From: Dryomyza anilis
Lineage: Eukaryota; Arthropoda; Insecta; Diptera; Dryomyzidae
Assembly: GCA_951804985.1 (NCBI GenBank)
Contig: OX638131.1
Coordinates: forward strand, 4,526,001 to 4,590,000
DNA length: 64,000 nucleotides
Reading direction: 5' to 3'
The translations under genes were made by a program, and so were the position numbers. Shown here in pieces: positions 36,102-48,910 of the stretch (position 1 is its first letter; each line of letters starts with the position of its first letter). Below the pieces are notes generated by a model, which saw only the letters and a program-made list of their open reading frames with translations, ran no database searches and was not told the DNA's origin.

Positions 36102-36840
36102 AGTTGGGAAGGTTAGATCACATGGGAAATTTTAAAGTAGGTGTAATTATGATAGTTAGGATTATCAAATTATAGTCGGTCTAAGCCGACTATAAATACC
36201 CTACACATATGTGTGGTTACCATTCAAAGTGATATATAGGTCACCAGGGTATACGAATCCTGAAAATAACTACAAACATTCAATCGCTGAAGAATTTCCA
36301 TTCATTTGATACCCATATTTACAAATGGGTAGGTGTACCGAATTTCGATTTTTTTTTTGTGAACCACAAGTCTTTTCGCCGGAAAACATTATTATCATGT
36401 ATTTGAGCATGATATCAATATATTTTTCACTCAAAAAAGTTTACCTAAGCACGTATACATAAAAATTGATCTTTATATGTACATTTTATATGAGGTATTT
36501 GAACATAAGTGGTCGGATCATAGGTCACAATGGACCGATCTCGCCAATTTTTTCGCACATACAGCGTAGGTATATTAGTAATCTAAGTTATAAGTTTCAT
36601 TTATCTAGATCTACAATTTTAAAAGTAGTAAGGATTTCAACAGACAGACAGACAGACAGACAGACGGACAGACAGACGGACAGACAGACGGACAGACGGA
36701 CATCGCTAAATCGACTCAGGAGGTCATGCTGATCAAGAATATATATACTTTTCCATACCGGAGATTCTTCCTTCTGGGTGTTACAAACGGCGTACCAAAC
36801 TGAATATACCCTTTCACTCTTAGTGTAGGGTATAAAAATA
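36102..36840 (+). mobile_element. DINE-1/Helentron-like repeat, copy 2
   Basis: The second, slightly longer copy of the element at 15366-16045, in the same orientation and with the same start (AGTTGGGAAGG) and end (ACCCTTTCACTCTTAG, then GGGTATAAAAA). The GACAGACAGACG tract at 36640-36710 is expanded relative to copy 1. An 88-aa open frame inside ends in TDRQTDRQ repeats and is incidental. Confidence 0.65.
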
Positions 36841-37421
36841 GATTACAGTTTAGTTTATAGATATATTATAGTTTAGCAAATGTTAGGGAACTGAATATTA
36901 ATTTCGGATAGGGAAAAAATATTTTTGAACAAACAAAGAGCAGATTAAAATTAACAGACTGAGAAGTGAATGGATTTTAGTTATGCATATTATTTAAAGA
37001 AAGAATCGATTAAATCTAATTGAAAAATTGACAGTATTCTTTTCTCATTGCAAGATTAATAAAATTTATGATTTTCAATAAATGAAATTGATTTTTTTTA
37101 GTACTAAATGAGCTTGAATGTTTTTTCAAAACAATTTGACTATTCCAAAAACCCTTTCCCTTTTAAAAACGATTTGAGAGTTTTGTAATATAATTTGTAT
37201 CTTTCTGATTTGTTCAATATGTTAGATTTCTTTAAATTCTGAAATTTACCTAAATTTTTGTATTTATTTTGTATAATTGTCAAATACTTAAATTTTCTTA
37301 ATTTCTCATTTTATATAATAGAACTTTTTTAGGTTTTTATTTTTTTTTTTAAATAATTGAAATTTTTCAATTTTGTTTTTGATTTTTAGTTATTCGTGAA
37401 TGATTCAAATTTTCCCATATA
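36841..37421. other. AT-rich spacer
   Basis: Nothing recognised. Confidence 0.5.
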
Positions 37422-38711
37422 AGGACTGCGTCGAATAAAATTGTCCGCTACAAAAATAAAAAAATCTAGTAATCGAATTTTTATAGAATAAAATATTTAA
37501 TTTTGCAAATTATTTTTAGATTTAAAAAAAATATAAAAAAAACAGAAATTAATATTTTTTAATAAAAAGTTTTAATTTTTCCGGAACCCCTTCCATTAAT
37601 GTTGTAATGGTAGTGTCCGACACCCTCACAGCTGCTGAAGACCACTTTCTTTTAAAGTCTTGAAGGGCTTTGACCACTTTTTTTGATGTCTTCATCTCCC
37701 TTTTTAGTAAAGCCCAGTATTTCTCAATCGGCCTGAGTTCTGGACAGTTTCGTGGATTGGCTTCTCTATGCACCAAAATCACTGCATTTTGTTGGATCCA
37801 CTCTAAGGCCGTTTTGCTGTAGTGACATGAAGCGAGGTCAGGCCAAAAAAATGTGGACACTTCATTTTGGCGTAAAAATGGAAGCAATCTCTTTTGCAAG
37901 CATTCCTTCACATATATTTCGCTATTAATTGTACCCGATGTCACGAATGAGCTGCTCCTTTTTCCACAACTGCAAATTGCCTGCCAAACAATGATTTTTT
38001 TTGGGAATTTTGTCATTTTTTTTATTTGAATTTTTCAGCGACATTTCCTCGAGAATCGGCTGTATAAAATTCCTGCCCAGGTAGCTGAGAAAAGTCCGCT
38101 AAAACATAAGTTTCTTCGTCCATTATGCAGCAATCGAATTTTTTAAAAAAATCTTGGTTCAGCTTTTTAGCTCGTTGTTTTGCGGTTTCATTCTTGACGG
38201 TATTTCTATGCGGAACTTTTTGGACCTTGTACGTCTTCAGCTCAGCTTCTTTCTTAGTCATGCGCACGAAAGATTCTGAGCAATCCGCCTTTCTCGCCAA
38301 TTTCCTTCCGGATATGCTTGGATCTTTCTTTAAAATATTCACAACCTTCTTCGACTTTTCACGATCATGTGGGCTTTTTTTTTACCAGAACCTTTCTTCC
38401 GATCAATACTCAGGTCTTCCTTAAAGCGGTTGATAACGCGAGAAATGGTCTTAGGGTTAGCTCCTACCTCCTTGGTAATTTTTTTAAAAGACCAACTAGG
38501 TTGTTTTTGAAAAATTTTAATTATATTTTCTCGCACTTCCACTTCGTTTGCCATTTTCGCGTTAAATAAATTTTGTATTGACTATAACTGACACAAATTA
38601 TTTTCTGCCATTTAATTCAGAGCTACTATGATCAAATTTTTTTTTATTTGAATCTTGCAATAGCACATTATTGGAAGATATGTAACGGACAATTTTATTC
38701 GACGCAGTCCT
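37422..38711 (-). mobile_element. IS630-Tc1-mariner element, copy 1 (1,290 bp)
   Basis: The ends are inverted repeats starting AGGACTGCGTCGAATAAAAT, about 27-30 bases long, and TA abuts both ends. The transposase lies on the minus strand and is broken by frameshifts. The copy at 56845-58117 is nearly identical, so both are fairly recent insertions. Confidence 0.95.
37549..38554 (-). pseudogene. Tc1-mariner transposase (DD37E spacing), frameshifted
   Basis: Encodes a cut-and-paste transposase in three pieces. 38554-38339 (from ATG, MANEVEV) carries the first helix-turn-helix, including ITKEVGANPKTISRVINRF. 38342-38022 carries the second helix-turn-helix and the first catalytic aspartate in CCIMDEETY (codon 38118-38120). 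38016-37549 carries the second aspartate in FWPDLASCHYSK (codon 37837-37839) and the glutamate in RPIEKYWALLK (codon 37723-37725). The last two are separated by 37 residues, matching the DD37E group. Two lesions break it: one base lost beside the nine-A run near 38375-38384 (the other copy is in frame there), and a TAA at 38022-38024 followed by a one-base shift in an A run. All catalytic residues remain. Confidence 0.92.
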
Positions 38712-39599
38712 TATTAAAATTTTCGCATATTTTTAAGTTGTAGTAAATTTTTCAAATTGTCGTCGATTTTTCTAATTATCGTTATTTTTTCAATTAAAAA
38801 TTCCTTAAATTAAAAAAAAATCCAATAAATATTATTCAGAATTAAAATTTTCCATATCTCAAGTTATAATCTATGCTGAATTTAATTTGGTAATCACTAA
38901 GAATTCAATATAAGTAATCATAAGAAAATCTCACCGTTTTTAAATGATGTTGACTTAAGATTTGAAATAATTTGTAACGTTTCAGAAAATAATTCAAACT
39001 TAGTAGAATTTCAACCGTTTGTTCTTTTTTAATTAATAATATATGAATTTTTTTTTTCAGTTTATTATATTTCTTATCTCTCGTGTCCTTTCTTTGGGAG
39101 TAATCAATATTCGCTAGTTCAGTTTCACGCACTTTTGTGAACTTTTGCTAAGCTCAAGTTTTAATAAAGCCACTACTTTACTTGCGATCAGTTTGAATGC
39201 CGAAAACAAATTGACTGCCTTTGCGTTTGGCTAAGACTTTCTTAGCCGCATTCTGCGTGTGATTTGGCCGAGATTAATGACAGGCGAAAATGCCAAAGTT
39301 TTGCTTTTTGTGGTTCACAATAAGTCAAATTGTGGCGGTAGTTGCAACTGCAATTGGAGTTCAGCAGCTGCAGCTGTTAGTTAAGGTGGTATATGTTTTT
39401 TATTTTATTGAATTTTTTATATTTATTTTTTATTTCATTTTTTTATTAGAAATAAAAAGCCTAATTTTAGATATTACACTTGTTATATTAAATTAAGTAT
39501 TGTTATGATTTTTTTTAATATATATAAAATAAATTTAATTAGAAATACTTAATTGTCATCTTAATTTTAATAAATTGCTTTTAATTTTAATAAATGTTC
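38712..39599. other. AT-rich spacer with a short GC-balanced block
   Basis: 38740-38800 holds decayed family B-like words. 39170-39390 has balanced composition, including a CAGCAGCTGCAGCTG stretch at 39362. The 68-aa plus frame from 39290 is mostly hydrophobic and has no supporting signals. Confidence 0.4.
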
Positions 39600-40790
39600 T
39601 TAAAATATTGCAATTTCATAAAAACTTAATTAATTTTGGAAAATTTTCAAATTTTTAAAATTCATAAAATTGATGTACATTTTTAAAATGTTTCTCAATT
39701 ATTCAATTTTCGTAAATTTATCATATTTTCAAATTGTCGTAAACTTTTTAAATGTTCGTAAAGACTATGTTCATAAATTATTTTTGTCTTATTGCATATT
39801 TCAAAATGTATTTAAATTTTTCAAATTGTAGTAAATTCTTCAAATTTTTATTAAGTTTTATATATATTCGTAAATTAATTTTGTGTTATAGTTATTGAAT
39901 TGTCGTAAATTTTAAAAATTGTCTATAATTTTACATATTTTCGTAAATTTTACAAATTGCCGTTATTTTGAATCTATCGTATATTGTTTTAATTTTCGTA
40001 CATTTTACAAATTTTCGTATAATTTTCCTAATTTATTAAAACTTTTCGTAATTCATTTAAATTTTTCGTTCATTTTTCAAATTTTCGTTAATTGTTGAAA
40101 TTTTCGTAAAATTTTCAATTTATCGTATATTTTTCAAATTTTCGTAAATATTTCAAATGTTCGTAAAGTTTAAAAATGTTTGTAAATATATCAAATTTTC
40201 GTAAATTATTTAAATTTATGTGTATTTTTCAAATTTACGTACATTTTTCATATCAGTAGAATTGTGTAAATTATTCTAATTGTCGTAAATTTTTAAAATT
40301 ATCGTAAATATTTTAAAGTTTCATATTTTTTGTTGGTACCCAATTTGTACCGAACAGACCTTAAGACAATATCTTAAAATGTTCGTTTATTTTTATAATT
40401 TTCGTCAGTTTTATAATTTTATTTATATCCAAATTGTCGTAAACTTTTCAAATTTTCGTAAAGTTTTCAATTGTTCATAAATTATTGCTAATTTTTTATT
40501 TTCAATTTTAAGTAAATTTTTCAAATTGTCGTAAATTCTTCAAATTTTCGAAAAGTATTAAAATTGTCTTAAATTTTTAAATCTTCGTAAATTATGTAAA
40601 TTTTCGTTAAATTTTCATAAGTTCGTAAATTATTTTTGTGTTATGGTTATTTTTCGAATTGTCGTAAATTTTACAAATTGTCGTAAATTTTACATATTTT
40701 TGTAAATTTACGTAAATTTTAAAAATAGTCGTAAATTTTTCAAATTTTCGTTAATTTTTTATGTTTTTTTCAAAAAGGTGCGTAATTTGT
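39600..40790. repeat. Family B 19-bp array, strongly diverged
   Basis: Recurring TCGTAAATTTTTCAAATT-like words with irregular spacing. It is similar in decay to 32200-33975. Confidence 0.8.
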
Positions 40791-41269
40791 TTAAATTTTG
40801 CAAAATACTTAATGCATTTGGTAGACCTAGAGCCCGACAAATTAGTTTTTGCATTACAATATTTAAAATTTTTATTTTTTCTTATAATTAAATATTTTTT
40901 TTAATTGTTTAACCTTTTGTTAATTTTTTATTTGTTCGGTAATTTTTGAAAATTTTATTTTATTAAATATTATGTTACTTTGTGTGTTTTAATGAGCAAC
41001 CAAACAAATTGTTGCCGAATTTGATGGCGCAACCATAATTCTATTTAAATCGAAAAACCATGCGACAAAACTATTCAAACGACAGAATTTGATAATTGAA
41101 TCGCAAACAACCAGAAACCGTGCGAGATTGACGTGCAACGTGACCAAAAATTGATGCAAATGAATGGAGAGATAGACGGAGGGACGGAGGAATGAATGAT
41201 GGATGTATAGATAACATAAATGATTTTTTTTTAAACTTTAACATGTTCTGTAATGCGATACGTTTTAAT
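40791..41269. other. AT-rich spacer
   Basis: Nothing recognised. A short GGACGGAGGAATGAATGATGG tract is at about 41170. Confidence 0.4.
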
Positions 41270-41989
41270 TAAAGCAGGTGCGAAAAACACTTGTTGCCTT
41301 TTTTTATGCATTTTGTCGACTATTGATGTGCAAAGTGAATTTTGCTAATTTTTGAGAATTTATTTTCCCACAATTGCGCCTTTTATCGCCGCCATCGCTG
41401 TGAGCGGTCGCACCAAGGCTTGGCCGCGCCAAACACTGATTGGTAATTAATTTAATAAATGCCACAGCCGCACCGTCAGTCAATCTTTCACGCACGCATG
41501 CACGCACTCAGTCCTGCAGATGGCGGCTGCTGATCTGCGCTAAATGTGGCGGCAGGCTGCAGCGATTTAATCGCCGTCACTAAATTTCGGCCGGTCGGTC
41601 TGTCGGTCTGTCGGTCGGCTCTACAGTTGGCTGTCATTAAGCGTTTGCATTTGCCCAAAAATTGTCACAATTTATCAGCGCTTTAAATGGTCGTTACCAC
41701 GCCTCATAATGCAGGCGAAACAAAACAAGTTCATGACTTTTTCACTTGTTGTGTGTTTGCAGCACCGGTCACTAAAGTTTTTTTTTAAATTTTTAAATGC
41801 TGCTCAGTGTAAACAACATGAACGGGTTTTAATTCAATTTAACACGCACTGTGCAGCGCCGCTATGCATGTGCAACAGAGTTTTAAAACAATATTATAAA
41901 AACAAGTTGCAAAAATCAAGCAACAAATTAAAAAATTCTAATAAAAATCGGAGTCGCTGCATTGTCGCGTCAAAATCGTACATAAATAC
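41270..41989. promoter_or_regulatory. GC-rich block, possible cis-regulatory module
   Basis: 41270-41720 is the most GC-rich non-repeat part of this half of the window. It contains CGCCGCCATCG and GATGGCGGCTG (GCCAT words on both strands), TAATTAAT, and a CGGTCGGTCTGTCGGTC tract at about 41595. No coding region is convincing: a 67-aa minus frame and a 97-aa plus frame overlap it without recognisable domains. A regulatory role is a guess based on composition. Confidence 0.3.
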
Positions 41990-43040
41990 AAAAATTTCGT
42001 AAATTTACAAATGTTCATAAATTTTTCAAATTATCGTAAATTTTTCAAATTATCGTAAAATTTTTAGATTATCGTAAATTTTTCAAATAATCGTAAATTT
42101 TTCAAATTAACGTAAAATTTTCAAATTATCGTAAATTTTTCAAATGATCGGAAATTTTTCAAATTATCGTAAATTTTTCAAATTGTCGTAAAATTTTTAA
42201 ACTATCGTAAATTTTTCAAATTATCGTAAATTTTTCAAATAATCGTAAATTTTTCAAATTATCGTAAATTTTTCAAATTATCGTAAATTTTTCAAATTAT
42301 CGTAAATTTTTCAAATTATCGTAAATTTTTCAAATTATCGTAAATTTTTCAAATGATCGTAAATTTTTCAAATTATCGTAAATTTTTCAAATTGTCGTAA
42401 AATTTTTAAACTATCGTAAATTTTTCAAATGATCGTAAATTTTTCAAATTATCGTAAATTTTTCAAATCATCGTAAAATTTTTAAACTATCGTAAATTTT
42501 TCAAATTATCGTTAATTTTTCAAATTATCGTAAATTTTTCAAATTATCGTAAATTTTTCAAATTATCGTAAATTTTTCAAATTATCGTAAATTTTTCAAA
42601 TTATCGTAAATTTTTCAAATTATCGTAAATTTTTCAAATTATCGTAAATTTTTCAAATTATCGTAAAATTTTCTAATTAATGTAAATTTTTCAAATTATC
42701 GTAAATTTTTCAAATTATCGTAAATTTTTCAAATGATCGTAAATTTTTCAAATTATCGTAAATTTTTCAAATTGTCGTCAATTTTTCAAATTATCGTAAA
42801 TTTTTCAAATTATCGTAAACTTTTCAAATTATCGTAAATTTTTCAAATTATCGTAAATTTTTCAAATTATCGTAAATTTTTCAAATTATCGCAAATTTTT
42901 TAAATTATAGTAAATTTTTCAAATTATAGTATATTTTTCAAATTTTCGTATATTTTTCAAATAATCGTAAATTTTTCAAATAATCTTAAATTTTCAAGTT
43001 ATCGTAAATTTTTAAAATTGTCGTTAATTTTTAAAATTAG
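41990..43040. repeat. Family B 19-bp array, homogeneous (TCGTAAATTTTTCAAATTA)
   Basis: About 55 copies of a 19-base unit, highly uniform between 42240 and 42900. Occasional TTGTCG and AATGATCG variants are themselves repeated in the same order (for example near 42130-42260 and 42350-42450), showing multi-unit duplication within the array. Confidence 0.97.
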
Positions 43041-43560
43041 GTATCTTAAAATTTAAAATTTTTTCATGTTTCTAAGCATTATTTTACTTCTTGTATTATT
43101 TGGTGTCGCATTGGAGTAGCGATGGTGTCGCATTGGTGTCGCGTTGGTATTGCGTTAAAGTCGCTTTGCTGCCTGCGCAGCAAATGTTGCAACCGCGAGG
43201 TGCTAATTAATTCAGCACCTTGTTCAGCTGTCTCGGTCGGGCATCTGTCAGCATTTTCCAGTTGATTTATTGCATTTCCAAACGCAAAGATTACATTTGA
43301 TATTTATTTATCATTTGTTTTTAGTTTTTGTCATTTTTTTATTTGTTTTATTTTTCGCATATTTCATCGCCTGGCATTTGACGAATTTGTACGACAAGCT
43401 TTTTGACATTTGTTTTGATTTGTTCGGTGCGCGCTGCGGGCGGTGCTTGGCTGCAAAAGTCACAATGCTGGCTGCATTGCTTGCTACATGGTACCACATT
43501 TTGCAAGTCAGGGGTGGGGACAATTGTGACTGAATGACACTAGTTTTTGGGCGTGTCAAG
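43041..43560. other. GC-balanced block with GGTGTCGCATTGG repeats
   Basis: 43085-43150 contains imperfect copies of TGGTGTCGCATTGG. 43270-43540 is open on both strands (87 aa plus, 82 aa minus), and neither frame has a recognisable domain. No gene is called. Confidence 0.35.
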
Positions 43561-43999
43561 GTTTAGTTAGAAATACACACTAAAAATACTGAAATTTATA
43601 TCTTATATATTTTCAGAAGCTTACCAAACTTTAAAACCGCATAGAAATATTTTAAAATATATTAAGTTTCATTCACATCTGTAAACATTTTTGTATTTCA
43701 TTTGTATTTATTTATTTATATATTTAGAAGTTTTTGTAAATTCATTTTGTTTATTTCATTTTTTATTTTATTTTTTTTTTACATTTTAAATTAATTATAT
43801 TTTAATTTGTTTAATTTAATTTTTCAAAGAATTAATTTTTCAGTTGAATTGAGTTATTCTATTTTATTTTACTTTAATTTATTTATTTGACTTTTTTTTA
43901 TTTTCTACTTCATTTAGTGTTTTTTTTCAGGTTTACATAATACGTAATTCTTTTTTTCTTTTTTTTTTCTTTATTTTATTTTCTCTGCTTTTCTTTTCT
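43561..43999. other. T-rich spacer
   Basis: Low-complexity TTTATT-rich DNA. Confidence 0.5.
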
Positions 44000-44660
<661 letters not shown>

Positions 44661-44835
44661 AAAAGGTTTAATGAAATTATCGTAAATTTTTCAAATTATC
44701 GTAAATATTTCAAAATATCGTAAATTTTTGAAATTATCGTAAATTTTTCAAATTTTCGTATATTTTTCAAATTATCGTAAAATGATCGTAATTTTATACA
44801 TAATATTCGTAAATTTTTCAAACATGTTCTAAATA
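44661..44835. repeat. Short family B 19-bp array
   Basis: About eight units of the TCGTAAATTTTTCAAATTA type lie between the two pyrimidine-rich copies. Confidence 0.85.
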
Positions 44836-45154
44836 TTTTAAATTATTTGTACAGTTGATTAAAATTTTTGTATGTTTTTTCAAATATTATTATTTTATTT
44901 TTTTTAAGAATTTATCTTATCTTTTGTTTTGTTTTGTTTTATTTTCTTTTCCTTTACTTTCTTATTTTATTTTATTGTATTTCCTTTTCTTTTCTTTTGT
45001 TTTATTTGGTTTTCTTTGGTTTTCTTTTACTTTGTTCTTTTCTTTTTTTTCCTTTTGTATTCTTTGATTTTCTTTTGTTTTCTTTTGTTTTCTTTATTTT
45101 TCTTTTGTTTTCTTTTGTTTTCCTACTTTCTTTCTTTCTTTTTTCTTTCTTTTT

Positions 45155-45218
<64 letters not shown>

Positions 45219-45440
45219 TATTTATTTCTATCTATCTTTCATTCATTTTTTGTTTTCTTTTTTAATTTTTTATTTATTTTTATTTGTATTTTTTTCTTTT
45301 AATATTTTTGAATTTTTATATAATTTTATTTTCTACACAAAAATTTGCTAAATTTTTTATGTTTTAAATTCTAATATTTTTCTTGGTGTAAAAGCTTTAA
45401 TAGCATTAAATTTCTAATATTTTTTTCTTGGTGTGAACGC
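44836..45440. repeat. Pyrimidine-rich tract, duplication copy 2
   Basis: Repeats the order of 44100-44660 (TTTTG/TTTTC-rich, TTTC array at 45125-45220, then the TTTCTACACAAAAATTTGC tail at 45330). The offset at the tail is 729 bp. A partial third tail (TAATATTTTTTTCTTGGTGT) follows at about 45415. Confidence 0.85.
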
Positions 45441-46429
45441 TTTAATAGCTTTTAATTTTCTAAAAATAACTTTTTAGTGGCGTTGTACAAACTTTTCTAG
45501 CGAATGCGGGAGCAAAGCTTTATGCGTCTTGCTAAATGGCTGAGCTTTTGGTTATTGTGGTGAAAAACTTTACAATTTACAGCTTTTGCAGTGTTGCTAT
45601 TATAAAAAGAGTTGGTTATATGACTTAAAGCGCTCTAAAAAAACAAAAATTACTGCAGTTAAATTTCAAAATTTATTTGGTTCTTTTTAAATTTTCATCA
45701 ATTGTTGTTGATTTTAATTTCAAAATATTCTCCTTGTATTTGATGTTTTTCGTCGTAGTTATACTTTACACCTATGAGGTATTTTAGTGTCTGTCTTACG
45801 TACGTATACACGAAAACTTGAGAAATTCTGGTTAGATTGCGACGAAATTTTGTAGCAACATATTTTAGCTAATAGATAGTTCTAAGTTTAAAAATGAGCC
45901 AAATCGGCCGACAGACACTCCCATCTCCCATACAAGTCATCTTTATATTACTCTTCAGGAAACAATAACTCGAAGAGTGTTCAAGATATAGTTATAAAAG
46001 TTAAAAGGTATTGTTAGAATTTGCATAAAAATATGTGTTCCAAAAATGGGCGTGATCCGCCCAAATTTATGTTTTACATTATTTATCAGTTTTTTTTATA
46101 GTGTAAATTTTAGTGGTAAATTATTGAAAACAAATCTATGAGAAATTTTAATAAATTGATGTGGTCTGCTATTTAAAATAGTACCTATTTTGTTAGATGC
46201 TAAATGAAAAAACAAAATTTAACAATAGTCTGAATGTATCAACATTTTTCATGTTTAGATCTAAATATCTTAAAAACGGCTAAGAATATTAGCATTCATT
46301 TACATATTTAAATTAGTCTTGACAATTGAAAAAACATCTGCGTTTAAAGATTGAATACTGCTTTTTATTTTTCTATTTTTCTAAGAAGTTATGGACATCA
46401 CTTGATATTTCCCTATCCAATTTCCATAT
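45441..46429. other. AT-rich sequence, probable old transposon remnant
   Basis: 45770-46080 contains phrases typical of decayed fly interspersed repeats (CGGCCGACAGACACTCCC, AATGGGCGTGATCCGCCC). No ends or protein can be defined. The rest is featureless. Confidence 0.3.
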
Positions 46430-47870
46430 AAATGTAAAGCAATTGTTGTCGTCCAGCAAACATCATTAGCAATGAGCTCAATGTATGCGCCATGCTGCTT
46501 AATTAATTCATTCTCTCATTAAAATACAATACGTTTAATTGAATGCTTCAATTGGCTCAATTGTCAACTGCCACAGAGTGTGGCATAATCCGCGCGATGC
46601 TCAATTCCCAGGATACAGCCTGTCTGTCCAGCCGTCTGTCTATTCATTGATTCGTGTCGAAATCCACGCAATATTTGGCAAATATTATTTGTCTTGCTAA
46701 ATACAACAGCGTCAGTAATTATTGTGCCGAATTAGTTGAAATTTGTAAAAATTAATTATTTATCGGCAGCAGCTGTTGCTTACTTAGCGCCTAAAGGTAG
46801 GCAATAAATGCTTAATTGGAGTAAATGCGAAAATTTGTTTAATTGAATTACAAATTATTAAAATAAATAAAAAAAAACATAAATACTATAATTTATTTAC
46901 TAAAATATGCAGTTATTAGTTAAAATATTCAGCTCTATTTATTTTTGGGCATTTTGCGTTTTATTTTTACCTGCCTAAAAGTAGACTATGCTCGGTGATC
47001 AATAACGAAAATAAATTGAAAACGTCTGCCGCACAAATATTCATCAATCATGCATAATGTCTGTCTGCCTGACTGGCTTTCTATGCCACTGCACATACAT
47101 ATGACATATACATATGAAATGTATGTCATGCTTTGTCATAGTTTTCGTTAGCATACCATGTACCATACGCCGGTCTACAAAGAATATTTGACATTTTGAA
47201 AAACCTCATCATAAATGAATTTAAATAAAATATTAAATCAGCTTAATGCAGTGGCATCATTTGCGAATATCTTAAAGACGTATAAAATTATAATTTTTTC
47301 TTTTTTTATTAAAATAGAAAATTTAAGCAAAAAAAACTTATTTAGTTGCTATGAAATATTTCTAAAATATATTAATTGAATTTAAATTTTGCACAATTCT
47401 GCAAACTCTTAAGAGGCAACTAATTTGCTAACGATATCTTTGAATGCACACCAAACATGTAGAGCATAATTTGCATTTTAATTACATACATGACAAAGTA
47501 AAAAATAAACCAAACATTTACATTCACTGAGAACGACAGAGATTTTTCGAATGCCACACATTTTCATGCAAGTGCTTTGATGCACTTAAACTAATTTGCA
47601 AACTGCACGCAATTATTTACATTCAGCAATAGCAACAGCAACATAATGTCAGCAACAACATTTTCCATACCAACAGCAACTGTATAAGCAATAGCAACAG
47701 TTAGCGCAACAGGCACACAGACAAATTGTTGTCGATAAATTGAAATTGCCGACTCATGAACATCCGATGAATGCAATAACGACACCGCCAAATAGCCACC
47801 CAATGAAATCAAAGACACCCAAAGAAAAAAAATAAAGAAAGCTCTCAAAAAATGCTGATTTTATTTGATA
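46430..47870. other. Unique, partly GC-balanced sequence
   Basis: 46440-46800 is balanced and contains several TTAATTAATT words, suggestive of homeodomain-type sites. Matches to the AAGTATGC/TTTTAGGC dispersed motif family occur at about 46790 and 46975. The 85-aa minus frame at 47591-47848 is a hydrophobic, low-complexity stretch without a recognisable domain. No gene is called. Confidence 0.35.
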
Positions 47871-48200
47871 TTATTTAATATTCTTTGATATTCTTTGATA
47901 TTCTTTGATATTCTTTGATATTCTTTGATATTCTTTGATATTCTTTGATATTCTTTGATATTCTTTGATATTCTTTGATATTCTTTGATATTCTTTGATA
48001 TTCTTTGATATTCTTTGATATTCTTTGATATTCTTTGATATTCTTTGATATTCTTTGATATTCTTTGATATTCTTTGATATTCTTTGATATTCTTTGATA
48101 TTCTTTGATATTCTTTGATATTCTTTGATATTCTTTGATATTCTTTGATATTCTTTGATATTCTTTGATATGCTTTGGTAGTCTTTGATATTATTTGATA
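47871..48200. repeat. 10-bp tandem array (TTCTTTGATA)n
   Basis: 29 perfect copies in register from 47881 to 48170, with one or two degenerate units on each side. The absence of any internal variant indicates recent expansion. Confidence 0.98.
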
Positions 48201-48813
48201 ATCTTTGATATTATTTTATATTTTTGATGTTTTTTGGGTGTTGTTTTCATTTGGGTTTTATTTATTATTGTTATCATCATCATCATTATCAGTAATATCA
48301 TCGGCTTCGATGCATTTCATGCTATTCAATGCACAAGTATTGCTCTGGCAACACTGTAACGCAAAAGTGCAGCAAAAAGAACAGCAGCAACAGCTGCAAA
48401 CAATTGGCAACAAATGAACAAACCAACGCATGACTGAATCTGAATGAAATTCTTTGCAGTTTGCACGAGTGACGCATTTTGTGTGCATGACTAGGATGAC
48501 TGTAGGTGGTTGAAGAGAGAGAGACAAAACTTCAAAAATGTAACGTGTGCGTTTTGGCGCAATTTCGAGTACAGAGTGACGCGCACAAAACTGTATAATT
48601 GTGGCAACTCTGGCAACGTGTCAGAGTTGTTTTGTAGATTTGTTTTGCTTCAAAAGCAGATATGATTTTGCAAAGGATATTATAAAAAATTGTAAAACAC
48701 AAAATATAAATTATAAATAACATTTTATTTAAAAGAAAATTCTTGAAATTTTTATTATTTTGTAAATTATTTAAATTGTAATATTTCAAATTTTAAAAAA
48801 ATAATGCTCTTAC
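48201..48813. other. Unique sequence
   Basis: 48240-48620 is GC-balanced with open frames on both strands (70 aa plus, 89 aa minus) that encode only poly-Q or Cys/Asn-rich low-complexity peptides. A minus-strand splice donor (GTAAGAGC) ends the block at 48806-48813. Confidence 0.35.
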
Positions 48814-48910
48814 CAGGACGATTTTTTCTTGATCTGCAGAACGTCTTTTTTCATGTCATTTTCGGAATTGCAAAACGGACGGATTGAAAAAATAAATTTA
48901 TAAATTAAAT
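48814..48910 (-). CDS. Possible host exon, minus strand
   Basis: On the minus strand an acceptor-like CTTTTCACAG (CAG at 48911-48913) and a good donor CCTG|GTAAGA (cut at 48814/48813) bound a 97-base stretch that is open in one frame. Its second half reads DMKKDVLQIKKKSS, which has normal amino-acid composition unlike the AT-driven peptides around it. Alternatively the exon could begin translation at the ATG at 48852-48854, giving 13 codons plus two bases before the donor. An ATG two codons upstream in another frame stops at once. I do not recognise the protein. The minus-strand ratchet motif at 29619 lies 19 kb downstream and would fit the same intron. Without an alignment or RNA evidence this could be chance. 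Confidence 0.35.
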
